The notes under the pieces were generated by a model, which saw nothing but the letters and a program-made list of their open reading frames with translations, ran no database searches and was not told the origin of the DNA. This document shows positions 11,609-23,191 of a stretch of DNA of 64,000 bases, one piece after another; within the stretch, counting starts at the first letter, position 1; each line of letters begins with the position of its first letter. Position numbers and translations under genes: made by a program. The DNA comes from Prunus persica (lineage: Eukaryota; Streptophyta; Magnoliopsida; Rosales; Rosaceae), in NCBI RefSeq assembly GCF_000346465.2, contig NC_034015.1:13172193-13236192 (forward strand). The letters run 5' to 3'.

Positions 11609-12164
11609 ATTTCCTTCGCAGTATAACTTGCATAAAATAACCTATTTTCCCCCTTAACCTGTATTACTTTTCAGAAACTAAAACTCAAGTAAAACAAGCC
11701 ATATAAGAAAAATATTATATTCACGAAGCACCCACCCACTTGGGTATTGACTTTTCATAAAAGCCCTATGGCTTCTTGTGATTTTCAGCTCCAAGAATTC
11801 TGTAGTGAGGGGCTTAGGTGTATTCTTACGTTTTAATTATTGAATCAAATTGATTAGTTTAATTTGACTACTAAAATATTAGACATCACTTAAATGCCAT
11901 ATATATAGGACACTCCCATGAAATGGGACTTTTCAGCTCTGACTTTTGGGCCAGGTTTTAGCCATGGGCTGATTTGTAGGTCTTTGCAACTTGCAAGGGA
12001 CGATTAGTTGGACGTCCACTGTCTTGTCTTATGCTATAAAAATGAACGGCATTGGATGCTCGACAAAAATCTGGCCAAAATCTGATCCATGCCCACAAAA
12101 AACAAAAAACAAAAAACAAAAACCTGACGTTTCTTCTTCTTCATCTTTGTTTTATTTTTGGATC
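11609..12164. other. Intergenic, no gene seen
   Basis: AT-rich spacer with a short AAAAAC run near 12098-12121. No coding or RNA gene recognised. Confidence 0.4.
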
Positions 12165-12450
12165 TAGAACCTAAAATTGGTTACTAAAGCCAATGAGTAC
12201 GGCCTCAATTGGTTGAGTTTTCCACCTCCATCTCCATCGATTTAGAACCTACAATTGGTTACTAAAGCCAATGAGTACGACCTCAATTGGTTGAGTTTTC
12301 CACCTCCATCTCCATCGATAGAGATTCAAAATCTCATACATCCAATAAATATTTGTGTAAACTGTCATTCTCCAATCGTTTATATCCAAGAAATCAAAAG
12401 ATTACAGAAAGTACATAGATTTGTCATTGTAGACTGTTCCTAAATCTAAA
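12165..12450 (+). repeat. tRNA-derived SINE with a tandemly duplicated head
   Basis: A 78-bp segment is repeated head to tail (12165-12242 and 12243-12320) with about 2-3 differences. It carries a box-A-like CTCAATTGGTTGAG. The second copy continues into a box-B-like AGATTCAAAATCTC and a shared 3' body with AATATTTGTGTAAAC and CCAATCGTTT. The same body occurs inverted at 20020-20145, which defines a family. Confidence 0.6.
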
Positions 12451-12845
12451 ATTCTTCTTTTATCAATTAAAAGTGTTCATTACATCATTAATTTTTGTTT
12501 AATAAAGAGAATTAAATAATTATAATGCTACTATATGTCCTTGTGTCTGTAAAGACATTAACCCTCCTATCATGCAATAGAACTTGAACTGTTTCAAAAT
12601 TTAAACAAATTATGTTGCAGCAACAAAATCATTTTTTACGTTCTACTTTCTGCTTTTTATTGTTTCTTATGAAGCGACATGATCCTAGATATCAAGGATG
12701 ATGACCTAGTCATGGTTTAAACCAAGACTTTGGTCGGTAAGCGTTTGTGCTGTCATGTTGTAAAGTCGTATATATCATTATTGCTTAATAAATAATACAT
12801 ATTGGTCAAGTATATGTACCCATCTAATGTAGAAGAATTTAACCC
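12451..12845. other. Intergenic, no gene seen
   Basis: AT-rich spacer between the SINE and the second Helitron relative. Nothing recognised. Confidence 0.4.
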
Positions 12846-13096
12846 TTGGTACACGCTCACGCATGTGCTAATTGGTTTTCTTTTTTATTTTTTATTTTAT
12901 TTTTAGAGTTAAGAAAATATAACATGGATAATTATGTTCCATAAAAATATGACCTATTATCTTATTTTGTTTTTAATTTTAATTTTTTTAATATGAAAAA
13001 AATGTGAATTTACCATATTATCCTCATTTAACCAAGGGTATTTTTTGGTATTTTGAATATTTCATAATTCTCTGTCTTTTGCTTTATATATATAGA
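12846..13096 (-). mobile_element. Decayed relative of the 6689-6976 Helitron
   Basis: The 5' half on the minus strand matches the first copy closely: A followed by TCTATATATATAAAGC, then AAAAGACAGAGAAT, GGTAAATTCACA, and the segment around the words AACATAATTATCC. The 3' end is degraded: the hairpin is reduced to GCACATGCGTGAGCGTGT and no CTRR end is visible. Same orientation as the first copy. Confidence 0.65.
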
Positions 13097-15114
13097 TAAC
13101 AATGAATCTGATCCATTCGTACAATGGACCGAAAGTCATGCAGAAAAGTATAATCGTTATAACGGCTTACCAAACACCAATTTAGTTTTAAGGAGGTTGT
13201 TCCGTGGATTATTTATGCAAAAAATCAGCTAAATCAGAAAATACCTTAGCCATTTAATTATCCACATTTTCATTTCATTTTTATCCAAACAAATTATGGT
13301 TTTTTGCATGTTTTTAGATGATCAAACACTTTCGATATGAATGTCACTACCAAAAAAAGTCTTTAATCACCCCAGTAAATGTCACCAAATAATAGTGATT
13401 GTTGCCATTTTTTTTTGTAATGTGTGTTTTTACAGAAATAAGCACTGAAGGATGATGACCTAAAATCTAGGCGGTTTAGATGTGGGAAATGTTATAATCC
13501 TAAAACAAATATGTATACATTTCTTTCGATAAGGAACGTCCTTTTCATAGAAAAACTGACATACGTGTATGGTTTTTTTTTCTTGGTGAAGAAATAATGA
13601 TCACTTAAATTTTGGGGAAAAAAAGAATGAACAAAGTCAAGTGGCGGTTCATGCGTGTTTCTGACTAAACGTGTATACTATTTCAGTTTGCAGAGACACA
13701 AGAAACAGACGAAGCAACGTTGTCAGGACTTTGCTATGGCTGACCTCCTCCAGTTTGCACGTGGAAGATCACATTCTTCTCGGCACATAATGATGACGAG
13801 AAAGAAAATAATCAAGTATTTTCACACCTAGGAATTTCCAAGATGTTTCCTTTTGCAAAACTCAATTTACTGTTTTCTTTTCCATGATGAGAAAGAAAAT
13901 ACAAAGGCCAAAGATTACTGCTGTCGACATCTCATCAACATCAACACTAAAGTCTCATGCATACAAGTGTATATGAAGTAGGTAAAGTTCATACAAATTT
14001 CTCACTGGTCGTCACCCAAAAGGTGATTTGATCGATTGGTAACCAAAGAATTCGCCCCACTGCCTTTTTAATTATGGAGAAATTCTTCAACTCGGCAGGT
14101 GGATAACATCACTTGTACGGCCACATACACCAATCAGAGAATTTTATTGTGTTTCGAGTCCACACGGCCCTGTGTTGGTTCAATCTTAATACGAAAATCT
14201 TTCTTGTTTGTGTGTAATGGTCGAACATATGACGTAATTCCCTCACCAAATTAAAGAATTTCTCCTTATACATGTGTCTGTATGTTTGACTCGATTCGTG
14301 CTTGTGCGTACATGTGTATGTATTTATTGGATGATTTGCCTACTTTGTTTTTGTATGCGGCTTGTGCATGGAATATGTATAGTATTTGACTACATTTGGA
14401 AATGATTTATGTGTGATAGTAACTTCACATGCATGATGACGACGATGATGTAAATATTTTCGAGTGGGGAATTTCCCTTGTCAATGCATCCCAATCATTC
14501 ATATTAGTTGATCTATAAACATATCTCATATTCAGACACATTATTTAAAAACCTCAGGAGAAAACATGATTTTTAATGATCAATTAGTTTAGTGACGACG
14601 TTTAGTTTTTATTTTGCTAAAGGAGTTAGATTATGACTTAAGATCTCTTCTGAATCATAACTAGAACTTCTGTGTTTCCGAATAAAAAGAAAAATGTGCA
14701 TCAAACTTTTCTTTTTTATTAATTATTTACAATGAACTTTTCGATCATTTGTGCAGTACTTGATATAAAAAGTTCATATGAATTACTACTTCTCACCATT
14801 TTACCAACAAAAACTATTCTCCACTTCTGCAAAATCTCAAGATTCATATAATCCAAGAAACATACATAATACATATGAAAGTACAGTGGGCAAAGAAACT
14901 TATAGTTATTTGTTACAAAGGAAATATCAAGAGATGTACTTCAAACTTTGGCCTTACATGTACCACTTGAAGCTACAAGTCTAACACAACAAGATTAGGC
15001 ATTTTCTCCACAACTCTAGTACAAAAAGTAATACAACTATCTTATAAGTTGGTTAAACTCTACAAATCATCAATTCCATTTTGAGTGAAACTAATCTTCT
15101 CCTTATTTTCTTCC
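13097..15114. other. Long intergenic region with no gene seen
   Basis: About 2 kb of AT-rich sequence. I see no family-like coding sequence, tRNA or clear transposon ends. The last 200-300 bases probably include the 3'-UTR of the NAC gene, which is on the minus strand. Confidence 0.4.
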
Positions 15115-16548
15115 TTAAAGCCAATTATTATTGATCATCAATTGTTCCAAATCCCAAAGTGCTTCATTATCAATGAACATTGGCAAGGTTCCAGTTTCAC
15201 CTGCGGGTTGAGAGGGTGGTTGAGGGCCATGATGATCTCCTGAGGAAGAACTCTCTGGTGAGCTTGAGTTTGTTCTCTGATCACTACCCATGAGGGGGTT
15301 CCTGCTATGTGATGCTGAACCCTGACCCTGATGACCTGCACCTTCATGAGCAGCAGCCGTTTGATTCAAATTCAAACTAGGGTTGCTCATGATCTCCGCC
15401 CCTAGAGGTCGTCTGTCGAATGCCCTCAGGCATTTTGATTTCTTGTACACTCGGCACAAACTGAATTCTTGCCTCAACTGCATGCATGCCAATATAAATT
15501 AATAAATCTAGAGCAACAACATAATTAAGTTTATGAAGTTTTAATTTGGTAGATATTTCATTAGAAACACATCAAAATTCCATTTACAACATAATAAAGA
15601 GAGGTTATGTACATGTAATTTGATTGATGTCGTATACCATCAAGTACCACGCTTAAAAACATTGTGGTCCAAGCGGTACCACTAATAACATACATATATC
15701 AAGTCTTTTCGAGTTGTTATGATACACAAATTAAATGTAAGGTTTGATCTTGTGTGCTCAAAATTATTAAGAATTATTTGACAAGTTATATGATATCTAG
15801 GTTTCGAAAACAAATTAAGTAATTTTGGAGATATATGATTAATTAGTACCGTAGGAGCAGAAGGGGTATTTGATGATGAAGAGGCAATCAATGGTTGATT
15901 TTGATCTGCATGATGAGCTTCAATGGCTTTATATTCATTCATCTTCCACTCGGTTTTCCTTCCATGAGGAGCTCTACCATTGTAGAAAACCATGGTTCTT
16001 TTGAGGCCGATGGCTCGATTGGAATTGGAAGAGTAAACAAAACTCGGTGACCCAGTTGCTTTCCAATACCCAGTTGTTGTGAGTCGCCTCGGTCTCCCTC
16101 CTCGAGCTTCACTCTCTTGTCTTGGGATGAAGAAGAACCACTGCTCCGGATCTCCATGGCAGGCCTCTCCCGAAAACTCTATTAATTCATTACATAACCC
16201 AAGTAATTAATTCAAGTATAAACAAAACAGAAATACAAGTTAAATAAAATCATGACATTGCAATGAGGAGTAACTCCATAAGCGACCTCCATTATTTTTT
16301 TCATGTTATTAAAATGATGCAGCCTATCCTATATCTGCACCTCAAAAAGAAAATGATGCACCAGAGAGAGAAGTTTAATTACGTGGGAGGTCCGATGGAT
16401 TATACTCGTATATGTAAAGAACAGGTATGACTCGGTCCATGACTCGGTTCAAGTCCTCCCTCCTCCCTTCCAGTTTCTTCTGCAAATAAAACGAAACCAG
16501 CTCCTCCTCTGTTGGGTAGAATCTAAACCCAGGTGGCAAATCCTCCAT
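15115..16548 (-). CDS. NAC-domain transcription factor (NAC090/NAC061-like)
   Basis: Three minus-strand exons (16548-16383, 16178-15850, 15477-15115) give 285 aa. The N-terminal NAC domain spans residues 1 to about 175. It has the opening [22 protein letters not shown], then [62 protein letters not shown] and [10 protein letters not shown]. These are subdomains A to E, including the DNA-contacting WKATG region. The [18 protein letters not shown] segment resembles the NAC090/NAC061 subgroup, which I recall being linked to senescence and salicylate signalling; that link is from family knowledge only. The C terminus is low-complexity (Ser, Gln, Gly) and ends in an acidic, hydrophobic segment ([20 protein letters not shown]), plausibly an activation domain. 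The three-exon structure is standard for NAC genes. Splice sites are GT-AG. Confidence 0.95.
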
Positions 16549-16550
16549 CT

Positions 16551-16552
<2 letters not shown>

Positions 16553-16596
<44 letters not shown>
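16553..16596. repeat. (TC)22 microsatellite in the NAC 5' leader
   Basis: Dinucleotide run that reads GAGAGA on the coding strand, ending four bases before the NAC start codon. Length variation here would change the leader directly upstream of the ATG. Confidence 0.95.
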
Positions 16597-16599
<3 letters not shown>

Positions 16600-17796
16600 A
16601 TGTTATGTCTTGTGCTTAATTTGATTTTCACTTACGTGAAGAGGTTCATTATATATAGGATGAATTGAAGTTAGGCAAATGAGCAAACGGTTTAGCAAAA
16701 GAAGCCGACTGAAAGGAGAAAGGAGAAAGGAGAAAGGAGGGACAGTTTTGAGTTGCTTGGAAATTTCTACGCGCTTGTGTGAGAAAATATTCTCTCTCCT
16801 TTAGCTTGACTTCATGAATCGGTCAAAATTTATATCCCTGTGGGACAGTCTAGGGTTCTTTCTCTACACGCGCTGTTGTATAATTTGGTTTACTATATTT
16901 TTCTTCAACCAATAATATGTTAACACTAGCAGATTAATTCATGTGCAGTTATTTTTTTTATAAATAATTTAGCAGCATAAAATATCCAAGGATCTTTCCA
17001 AGACTATGAATTATATGAACTTTACCCGACTAATATATCCAACTACAAGGATATTATATATAATTTTTTATTTATGTTTAAAACTATTAGATCAATATCC
17101 TTGTGATTGTAATTGTAAAGATAAAACTTAATGCATCAAATTGTAAATAAAACAACCCTTCAGCAATCCTAGTTGAGCTAAGGAGATCTCAATTGAAATA
17201 TACACAAATTTATGTGGGTGTTTATCTATATATTTAATATATATAAAAAAAGCAAATATAAGTATTATTAGCACCCAAAAAAATCCATCATGATTCATGC
17301 ACTCCTTCCTCCTTTATCATTCTCATTAGAGAAAAGTGCATGATGACTATTTTGAAATGCCAAACAGCTCTCAATGTAATTTATTTCAACTGAGCTGCGA
17401 AAAGACAAACGACTTTAGATGGAGAGATAAAACGAGTGAAAATTCAACGAAGTGTGAAAGCTTTTACCTTTATATTATTATGTTACTTGAGAAGACTTTT
17501 ATATTTTCAATTTTACCGTAAAATTGAGGAAAATAGGTCTTGGTTGGTTTCTAAACTAATGTACAATATTCAATTCATTGTGTAAGAGTGTGAGGGGGAT
17601 ATTCTAGATGGGGAGCCGAAATGTGATGAAGAATCGAAGTGGAACGTTGACGAAGTGAGAAACCTTTGCTGTGTTTCTATTGCAAGTCTTTCCCGTATTT
17701 TTCAATTTTAACGTAACAATGAAACCTAGAAAAATAACTTTTGGGTTCTTTCTAAACTAAAGTACAAATTTGAATTGTTTTTCGAAGTGTATTCTC
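16597..17796. other. Upstream region of the NAC gene, then spacer
   Basis: Contains the NAC promoter (minus strand) and a short GAAAGGA repeat near 16712-16738. The rest is AT-rich. No gene recognised. Confidence 0.4.
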
Positions 17797-19930
17797 CATT
17801 ACAAGAAAAATGGCTATTTGCGAAAAGTATTCTCCATCAATAGTGTAAATAGAGTTGGAGTTGGGAACTTGATCCCATCAATATATATAGAGGGAGGCTA
17901 ATTTTGGTTTGGTGGTTGTGGTCAATTTATTGTTGCCTTTGAATTTGATCACAATCGTTCTGTTTTCTATGAAAAATAAAATCTAGTAGTTCTCTGAAAA
18001 ATTAAAAATTAAAACTGATTTCATTTAGAACTAAAGTACTTTGGGTTTGTTAAGGTTGTTTATATTGTTACAATTAATATTCATGAATATAATTTTTTTT
18101 TTTTAGACAAGACAATTATAATCTTCCTAATCTGTCTTTCTTATTGTAGATTCGGATATTTCAATACATAATTGTTCATGTGAACGATAGCTGTGGTTTC
18201 CATTGATATAAAAAGCTTTTCATTGTTTTCTAGTATTGATCGGTAGGTATTATTTCTTCTTTCTTCTTGGATAACAAATAGAAAAGTATAGACAAGAGTT
18301 GGATAGATATACAAGACCGAACATCTACGCAATATCTCACTGGAGTTGAGAATTTTTTAGATTTTTCATTTTCTAAAAATATAGATGATGCAAGAATTTA
18401 TTATCTATGCAAGAAATGTCATAATCGTTATTTGTTCACAAGGGATGTAGTAAGAAGGCATGGATTTATGTCCAAGTACAAAAATTGGACTCAACATGGG
18501 GAATAGGAAACATATTGCATATTTCCTTTGATCCTGAGTGGAAGCCAGTTAAAACGAATGCATCATTGTTTAGTTCACAGCTTGAAATCATGGCACGAAA
18601 TGGAAAAAAAGTTCCTATAACATATCTTACAAGACCTTCTAATTATATTTGTGATAATGTATGTGTATTGATGAGTTTGATTGATAATTAAAATGTTATA
18701 ATTGTAGGATAATAGAGATGCCCCTGAGGCATATAGAACAAACAAGAAGAAAAATGATGAAGATGACGTTTTTGATGAGGATAGTGATGACTTCAATCCA
18801 AGTTAAGTGAAGTCAATTCACAACTCAATCAAGTGACGACTCATGTTGGTTTCCAAATCACCTCAGAAGAAAGCGGAAGCGGACATGTACATTATATTTA
18901 ATGTATTTCTCTTATTAAAGAATAAATACTATTAAAAGTTAAGTGATCTTAGTTTTTATGTAACTTTGAAATATTTTATATTTGATGTCATCAATAAATT
19001 CTGAATGCCTCAAGTATGCACTGAAAGAAGACTTAGTGTTAATAGCGAGCTGCAGCCTAATTTAGACTTGGAGACATAGAAGCAATTGTTTTCATTAAAA
19101 GGTTAGATAGACATCTTTGAAATAAAATTAAAATATATTTGTTTTCCATTCATTTATTTATGTTTTTATCACTATTTTTAGGTTGGGGGTGAAGGTGAAA
19201 TACAAGATAATGATGACTTCTTCAAGTTTTTAATTTTAATACTTTTGAATCCGTAATATTTTGTTTTATATATATAGATGGTATTGTTTACATATGACTT
19301 GAGATTTGAGATTATGTTATTATTAGTTTTTTTTTTTAAATGTAAAAGATGGTACTTTCAAGTACATATAAATGAAGTTATTTTTACTTTGATAAAGATA
19401 TAACACCATTTTATAAGTTTTTATAGTCAATTCTAATTTATAATCATAGTGTATATGTCAATTAAAACTGTCATTGGCTATGCAAAATATTAATTAAAAA
19501 ACAACTCAAAAAATAGAATTGATTAATATTAACAAACGCCTTACCAGGAATATATTCTCAAACTAGCAGCTTCAAAATAAAGGGGATGCGCTCTCGGACG
19601 AAGAACTTTGTCGCATATTTATTGCGATGCTACATACAGTCGTTAAATCAATTTTAACGACGTGTGCCTCTGTCGTATACATTGTCGCTTCCTTTGTCAT
19701 ATAAACATGAGCGACAGAACGGCGCCATTGCAATTACTTTAGTTGCTACACGAGATCGCATCGTAACTTGTGTCGTAAAAATCACATTTTAAATCTAACG
19801 CTTGATTTATTGCTAGCAAGTTCGACACGTTATTATGACGGCCCAAAAGCAGCATAAAAAGGGTTCAAAACCTTTGCGACGTGACACGATAAAAAACGTC
19901 GTAATGTCGTCACTAATGGGTTTTTACAAC
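17797..19930 (+). mobile_element. Decayed CACTA (En/Spm) transposon
   Basis: The left end reads CATTACAAGAAAAATGGC, one change from the usual plant CACTA terminus CACTACAAGAAAAATGG, and continues TATTTGCG as in many family members. Transposase-associated coding remnants lie at 18291-18805. The right part (19590-19915) is rich in recurring GTCGT/CGACG words, the kind of subterminal motif that CACTA elements carry. A clean right terminus is not visible, so the right boundary is approximate. Confidence 0.65.
18291..18805 (+). pseudogene. CACTA transposase remnant (transposase-associated domain)
   Basis: The frame from 18291 to a TAG at 18504 reads DKSWIDIQDRTSTQYLTGVE, then FLDFSF, CKKCHNR and HGFMSKYKNW, ending in THGE-like QHGE. 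This is the conserved N-terminal transposase-associated domain of plant CACTA elements. After the stop, another open segment (to about 18690) carries ARNGKKVP, resembling En/Spm transposase_24-type sequence. A last acidic segment ends at 18805. Stops and missing parts show it is dead. Confidence 0.75.
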
Positions 19931-20002
19931 ACTTTTTTCTCTTTTTATGACTGACTTTGCATGTTGCTAATGTTTCCATATTTCACAACCAAATGCCATT
20001 TA

Positions 20003-20162
20003 AGGTCGTCTTTTGTTTTTTTGAGTACAAACGATTTGGGGATGGGGGTTTACACAAATATTCACTGGATATCTGGGGGCTTCAAAACTCTGACCACATA
20101 AGTAGAGATAGAAGAACTCAACCAATTGAGTTATACTCCATTGACAGGTCGTCTTTTGTTTT
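20003..20162 (-). repeat. tRNA-derived SINE with 17-bp target duplication
   Basis: The direct repeat AGGTCGTCTTTTGTTTT occurs at 20003-20019 and 20146-20162 and brackets a body of about 126 bp. On the minus strand the body has box-A-like AACTCAATTGGTTGAGTT, box-B-like GAGTTTTGAAGCCCCC, and AATATTTGTGTAAAC with CAAATCGTTTGTA. It is the same family as the copy at 12165-12450. A long target duplication plus a pol III head is the hallmark of a SINE inserted by LINE machinery. Confidence 0.75.
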
Positions 20163-21426
20163 GCAACGCAAAAACATATTCGCATAACAGTAACAAACGG
20201 GCTCTAATTGTAGTTTCTCTATGAATTAACAAAGTATTGAATCTCTAGCTAGCCCCCTATCTATGCATCTCTTACTCGAAAATAAAAATAAATTTGGAAC
20301 CACAAAATAGAAGTTTGTGGATTAAGTGGCCATGTGCAGCTTGTTCTTTGAAATTTCACCGTGAACTTCCTTGGTTTCTTTTGCAGAAAAAATAAACACA
20401 CGCATAGAATTTATCAATTTTTTGTCATCTAGCAAACTGACAAAGAATTCAAGATCGTTCACTGTGACAACGTCTGGTCCTTCTCCTTCCTCGCTCGACT
20501 TGGCCTACAAGTTATTGGCAATTTGGCATGGCATGCAAATATACGAAGAGAAATGGAACAAATCCATAGCTATATGAGGCAGCAGCTAGCTACTATCCAT
20601 AGCTATATACTCCTATAATTAGGGTTACCTTACGGGCTATAATAATTGAGGCTATAATAATTGAGGCCAACTATGCATGTCATTTTCCTTTTTTAGCTGA
20701 AAATATGCATGTCATTTTCTGCATCGCATATCACATATATGTACAAATATTATCTCAAATTATCTAATTATAAGCACCACGTATGCACAGATCTATTTCA
20801 CAACCCAGTTTTTTTTCCACAATATGGTAGGGCTGTAATTGGTATACGTGGATGGGAACGTTACTGGTTTTTATTTGTGTTTTTGGTTTCTTTGATAAAG
20901 AAGAGAGTAAGGCTAGTTTGAGATATGATACTCGTTGCAAATGTTAGGTGTTTAATGGTAGGTACGGATTGGAATTGAAAGAAGAAAACTGAGCTTGACT
21001 TGCATAAATATCGTGGACTTCAAACCTGTCCAAATCCAACTTTCTTTCTTTTTAGATGTTCAGGTACTTTCACCGAAATTCTTACTCCAAAAATAACATA
21101 AAGCAAGGAATTATTTAGAATAATGGAGTTTATGATGCCCCCTCCAGTTGAACAAAAGCAACATTAATTAATTTCCAACAAACTGCTGTAATACTGATGA
21201 TATCTATAACTAAAGTGATCGGCACTGTTTATGTCATCGATAATGTCGCCATATAGATCATTGCAGCAACAATTCCTACACCATCTATATAAGAATTCAG
21301 TTGCATTTTTTATGCATGCAATCCTTCTCATAAAGCAAAAGGCCGCCATAATTTACATATGGACTGCTTCAACAACCTAGCTAGATTGATGAATTAATGT
21401 GTGTGATAAATTGACAATGCATCTTT
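20163..21426. other. Intergenic, no gene seen
   Basis: AT-rich. A short direct repeat (GGCTATAATAATTGA) occurs twice near 20635-20665. No coding or RNA gene recognised. Confidence 0.4.
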
Positions 21427-21751
21427 ATGAATGTGCGTGACAATGCATTTTCCAGTTTCAACTGCACAGAAGAAACGTGGGCTTGAAGAAGATAACGCCG
21501 ATTGACTCGTGGTGGCCAATAAAGATGCAGGCAAAGGCGGAATTAAGAATTTTTTTATTGGTAGACTAACTAAAATTTGTGGTTTAAAATTTAATGAATT
21601 TTTTTATAAAAAAAAATACAAAAAGAAGGATGCAATGAATGTGCGTGACAAATTGACAATGCATTTTTCATTTTCAATTGCACAGAAGAAACGCGGCCTG
21701 AAGAAAATAATGCCGATTGACTTGTGGTGGCCAATAAAGATGCACATGCAG
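21427..21751. repeat. Diverged direct duplication of about 100 bp
   Basis: The segment 21427-21530 (gaatgtgcgtgac ... GTGGTGGCCAATAAAGATGC) recurs at 21635-21751 with scattered changes and a small insertion. About 105 bp separates the copies. No coding meaning seen. Confidence 0.75.
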
Positions 21752-22133
21752 GATTGAATTTCAATTCTCAATTGTGAAAATAATAAATACATATGAGTCA
21801 ATATTGGTCATAAAGAAGTCAACACAAACACAGACTTGGATCTTGATATATATCTTCTTCTTCTTTTTCCCCGTAGAGTTCAAGTTGAAGGCTGCAATGC
21901 AAATGTGCAGTGGAAAGAAATCATGCAATTTTTCACGCGCAATGAGATAAACAAGGAAGGAAGGAATCCGTATTTGCCTGGAGACCACGCTGAAATGTCT
22001 TCACAATTCAGATTCAGAACAAGTACAAAACCAACTGGTCCATATTATGACTTGATAATGAAAGTTAATGCAAATCTTCTTTTGTCTACATTCAAATCAC
22101 TTTTTTTTTTCTTTTTTTTCCGGATCTACATTC
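21752..22133. other. Intergenic, no gene seen
   Basis: An open stretch at 21836-22144 has no recognisable family and ends in poly-T. The 16-mer TCTACATTCAAATCAC occurs at 22085-22100 and 22125-22140 around a T-rich insert, possibly another short retroposed piece. Confidence 0.4.
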
Positions 22134-22263
22134 AAATCACTTGACTACATCACAATAAGAAAGGTTTTGAGTTTGAATCCTAGCATTTGTGTAGTGTATG
22201 TGAGTTTAATATGTTATTACTCATCTCAATAAGAAAGGTCCTTAAAAAAAATCACTTGACTAC
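22134..22263 (+). repeat. Truncated SINE with 15-bp target duplication
   Basis: AAATCACTTGACTAC occurs at 22134-22148 and 22249-22263. Between the copies is a box-B-like GAGTTTGAATCCTAGC and an A-rich end (about 22243-22250). A box A is not evident, so the copy looks 5'-truncated. Confidence 0.55.
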
Positions 22264-22970
22264 TCACAATGTATATAAATTTATTAACCTCTTACTATTA
22301 ATTAATTATGGAGTGAATAGTCTTTTTTCCCGTAAATTATCGCTTGATTGAGAATTGATCTCCTAAATTATTTTGTCCAGAAATTTGAGTACTTGAACTA
22401 TACAAAAAATAATAATATAGGGCTTCACATTAGATTTTTCGAGCTCCATCCAATTTTCCATCAAAAAATGTCATGTGGTAAGTTCGTGAGGGCAAATGAA
22501 TATAAAAAAACAAAATGAAACGCATAAAAAAGGTACGTGAGGGCAAATGTCTTGGGGAGAATGGTTTCTTATGAGTCAAATTTTCATGTTACTAAATTCC
22601 ATGTGCCCCATTAATAGGTTCCCACCATAGTGGTGATGGATTCTCCTATCCCTCATGGCACTCAGGATGGAATCTCAATGGAATTTCTTTCCTCTAATGT
22701 AAAAAATAATAATAATAATAATTCTATGTGCCCCTCTTTTTCCTCGTTAGTCCCTACATCTTCTTTGCTTTGCAGCACGCAAGAAAATTGGACTCATACA
22801 CTACATGGTGCTTTGAATTTATACTGGTTTGCAAGTCAAAGCTCTGTTCCACTAAGATAGACTCCATTGACAAATTACAATTATGATTATTATTATGATA
22901 AGTAAATAATATGATTCCCTCTAGAAACTATATTATTAAAGTCTACACTGCCGACCGGGTATATATTCAA
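22264..22970. other. Intergenic, no gene seen
   Basis: AT-rich, with a short AAT run near 22702-22720. No family-like coding sequence. Confidence 0.4.
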
Positions 22971-23191
22971 AATGAGTAATGATATTCTTACCACGTTTAT
23001 ATAGCACATTTTCATACCATCTTATGTGGCAAATGAAGTGGATAACTACATCAATTAAAAAGTGTCAATAAATCATAAAAGAAAAGAAAATGTTACATTA
23101 GTTTTAATTGATGTGGTTGTCCACTTCATCTACCACATGAAATAATACGAAAATATGATATACAAATATAGTAAGAGTTGCATTATTCATT
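22971..23191. repeat. Foldback MITE, 221 bp
   Basis: Inverted arms of about 90 bp. The left end is AATGAGTAATG and the right end is its near-complement CATTATTCATT. The innermost arm parts, ACATCAATTAAAA and TTTTAATTGATGT, are exact complements. AGTGGATAACTACATC in the left arm matches GATGTGGTTGTCCACT in the right. No coding sequence. Family not assigned. Confidence 0.75.
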
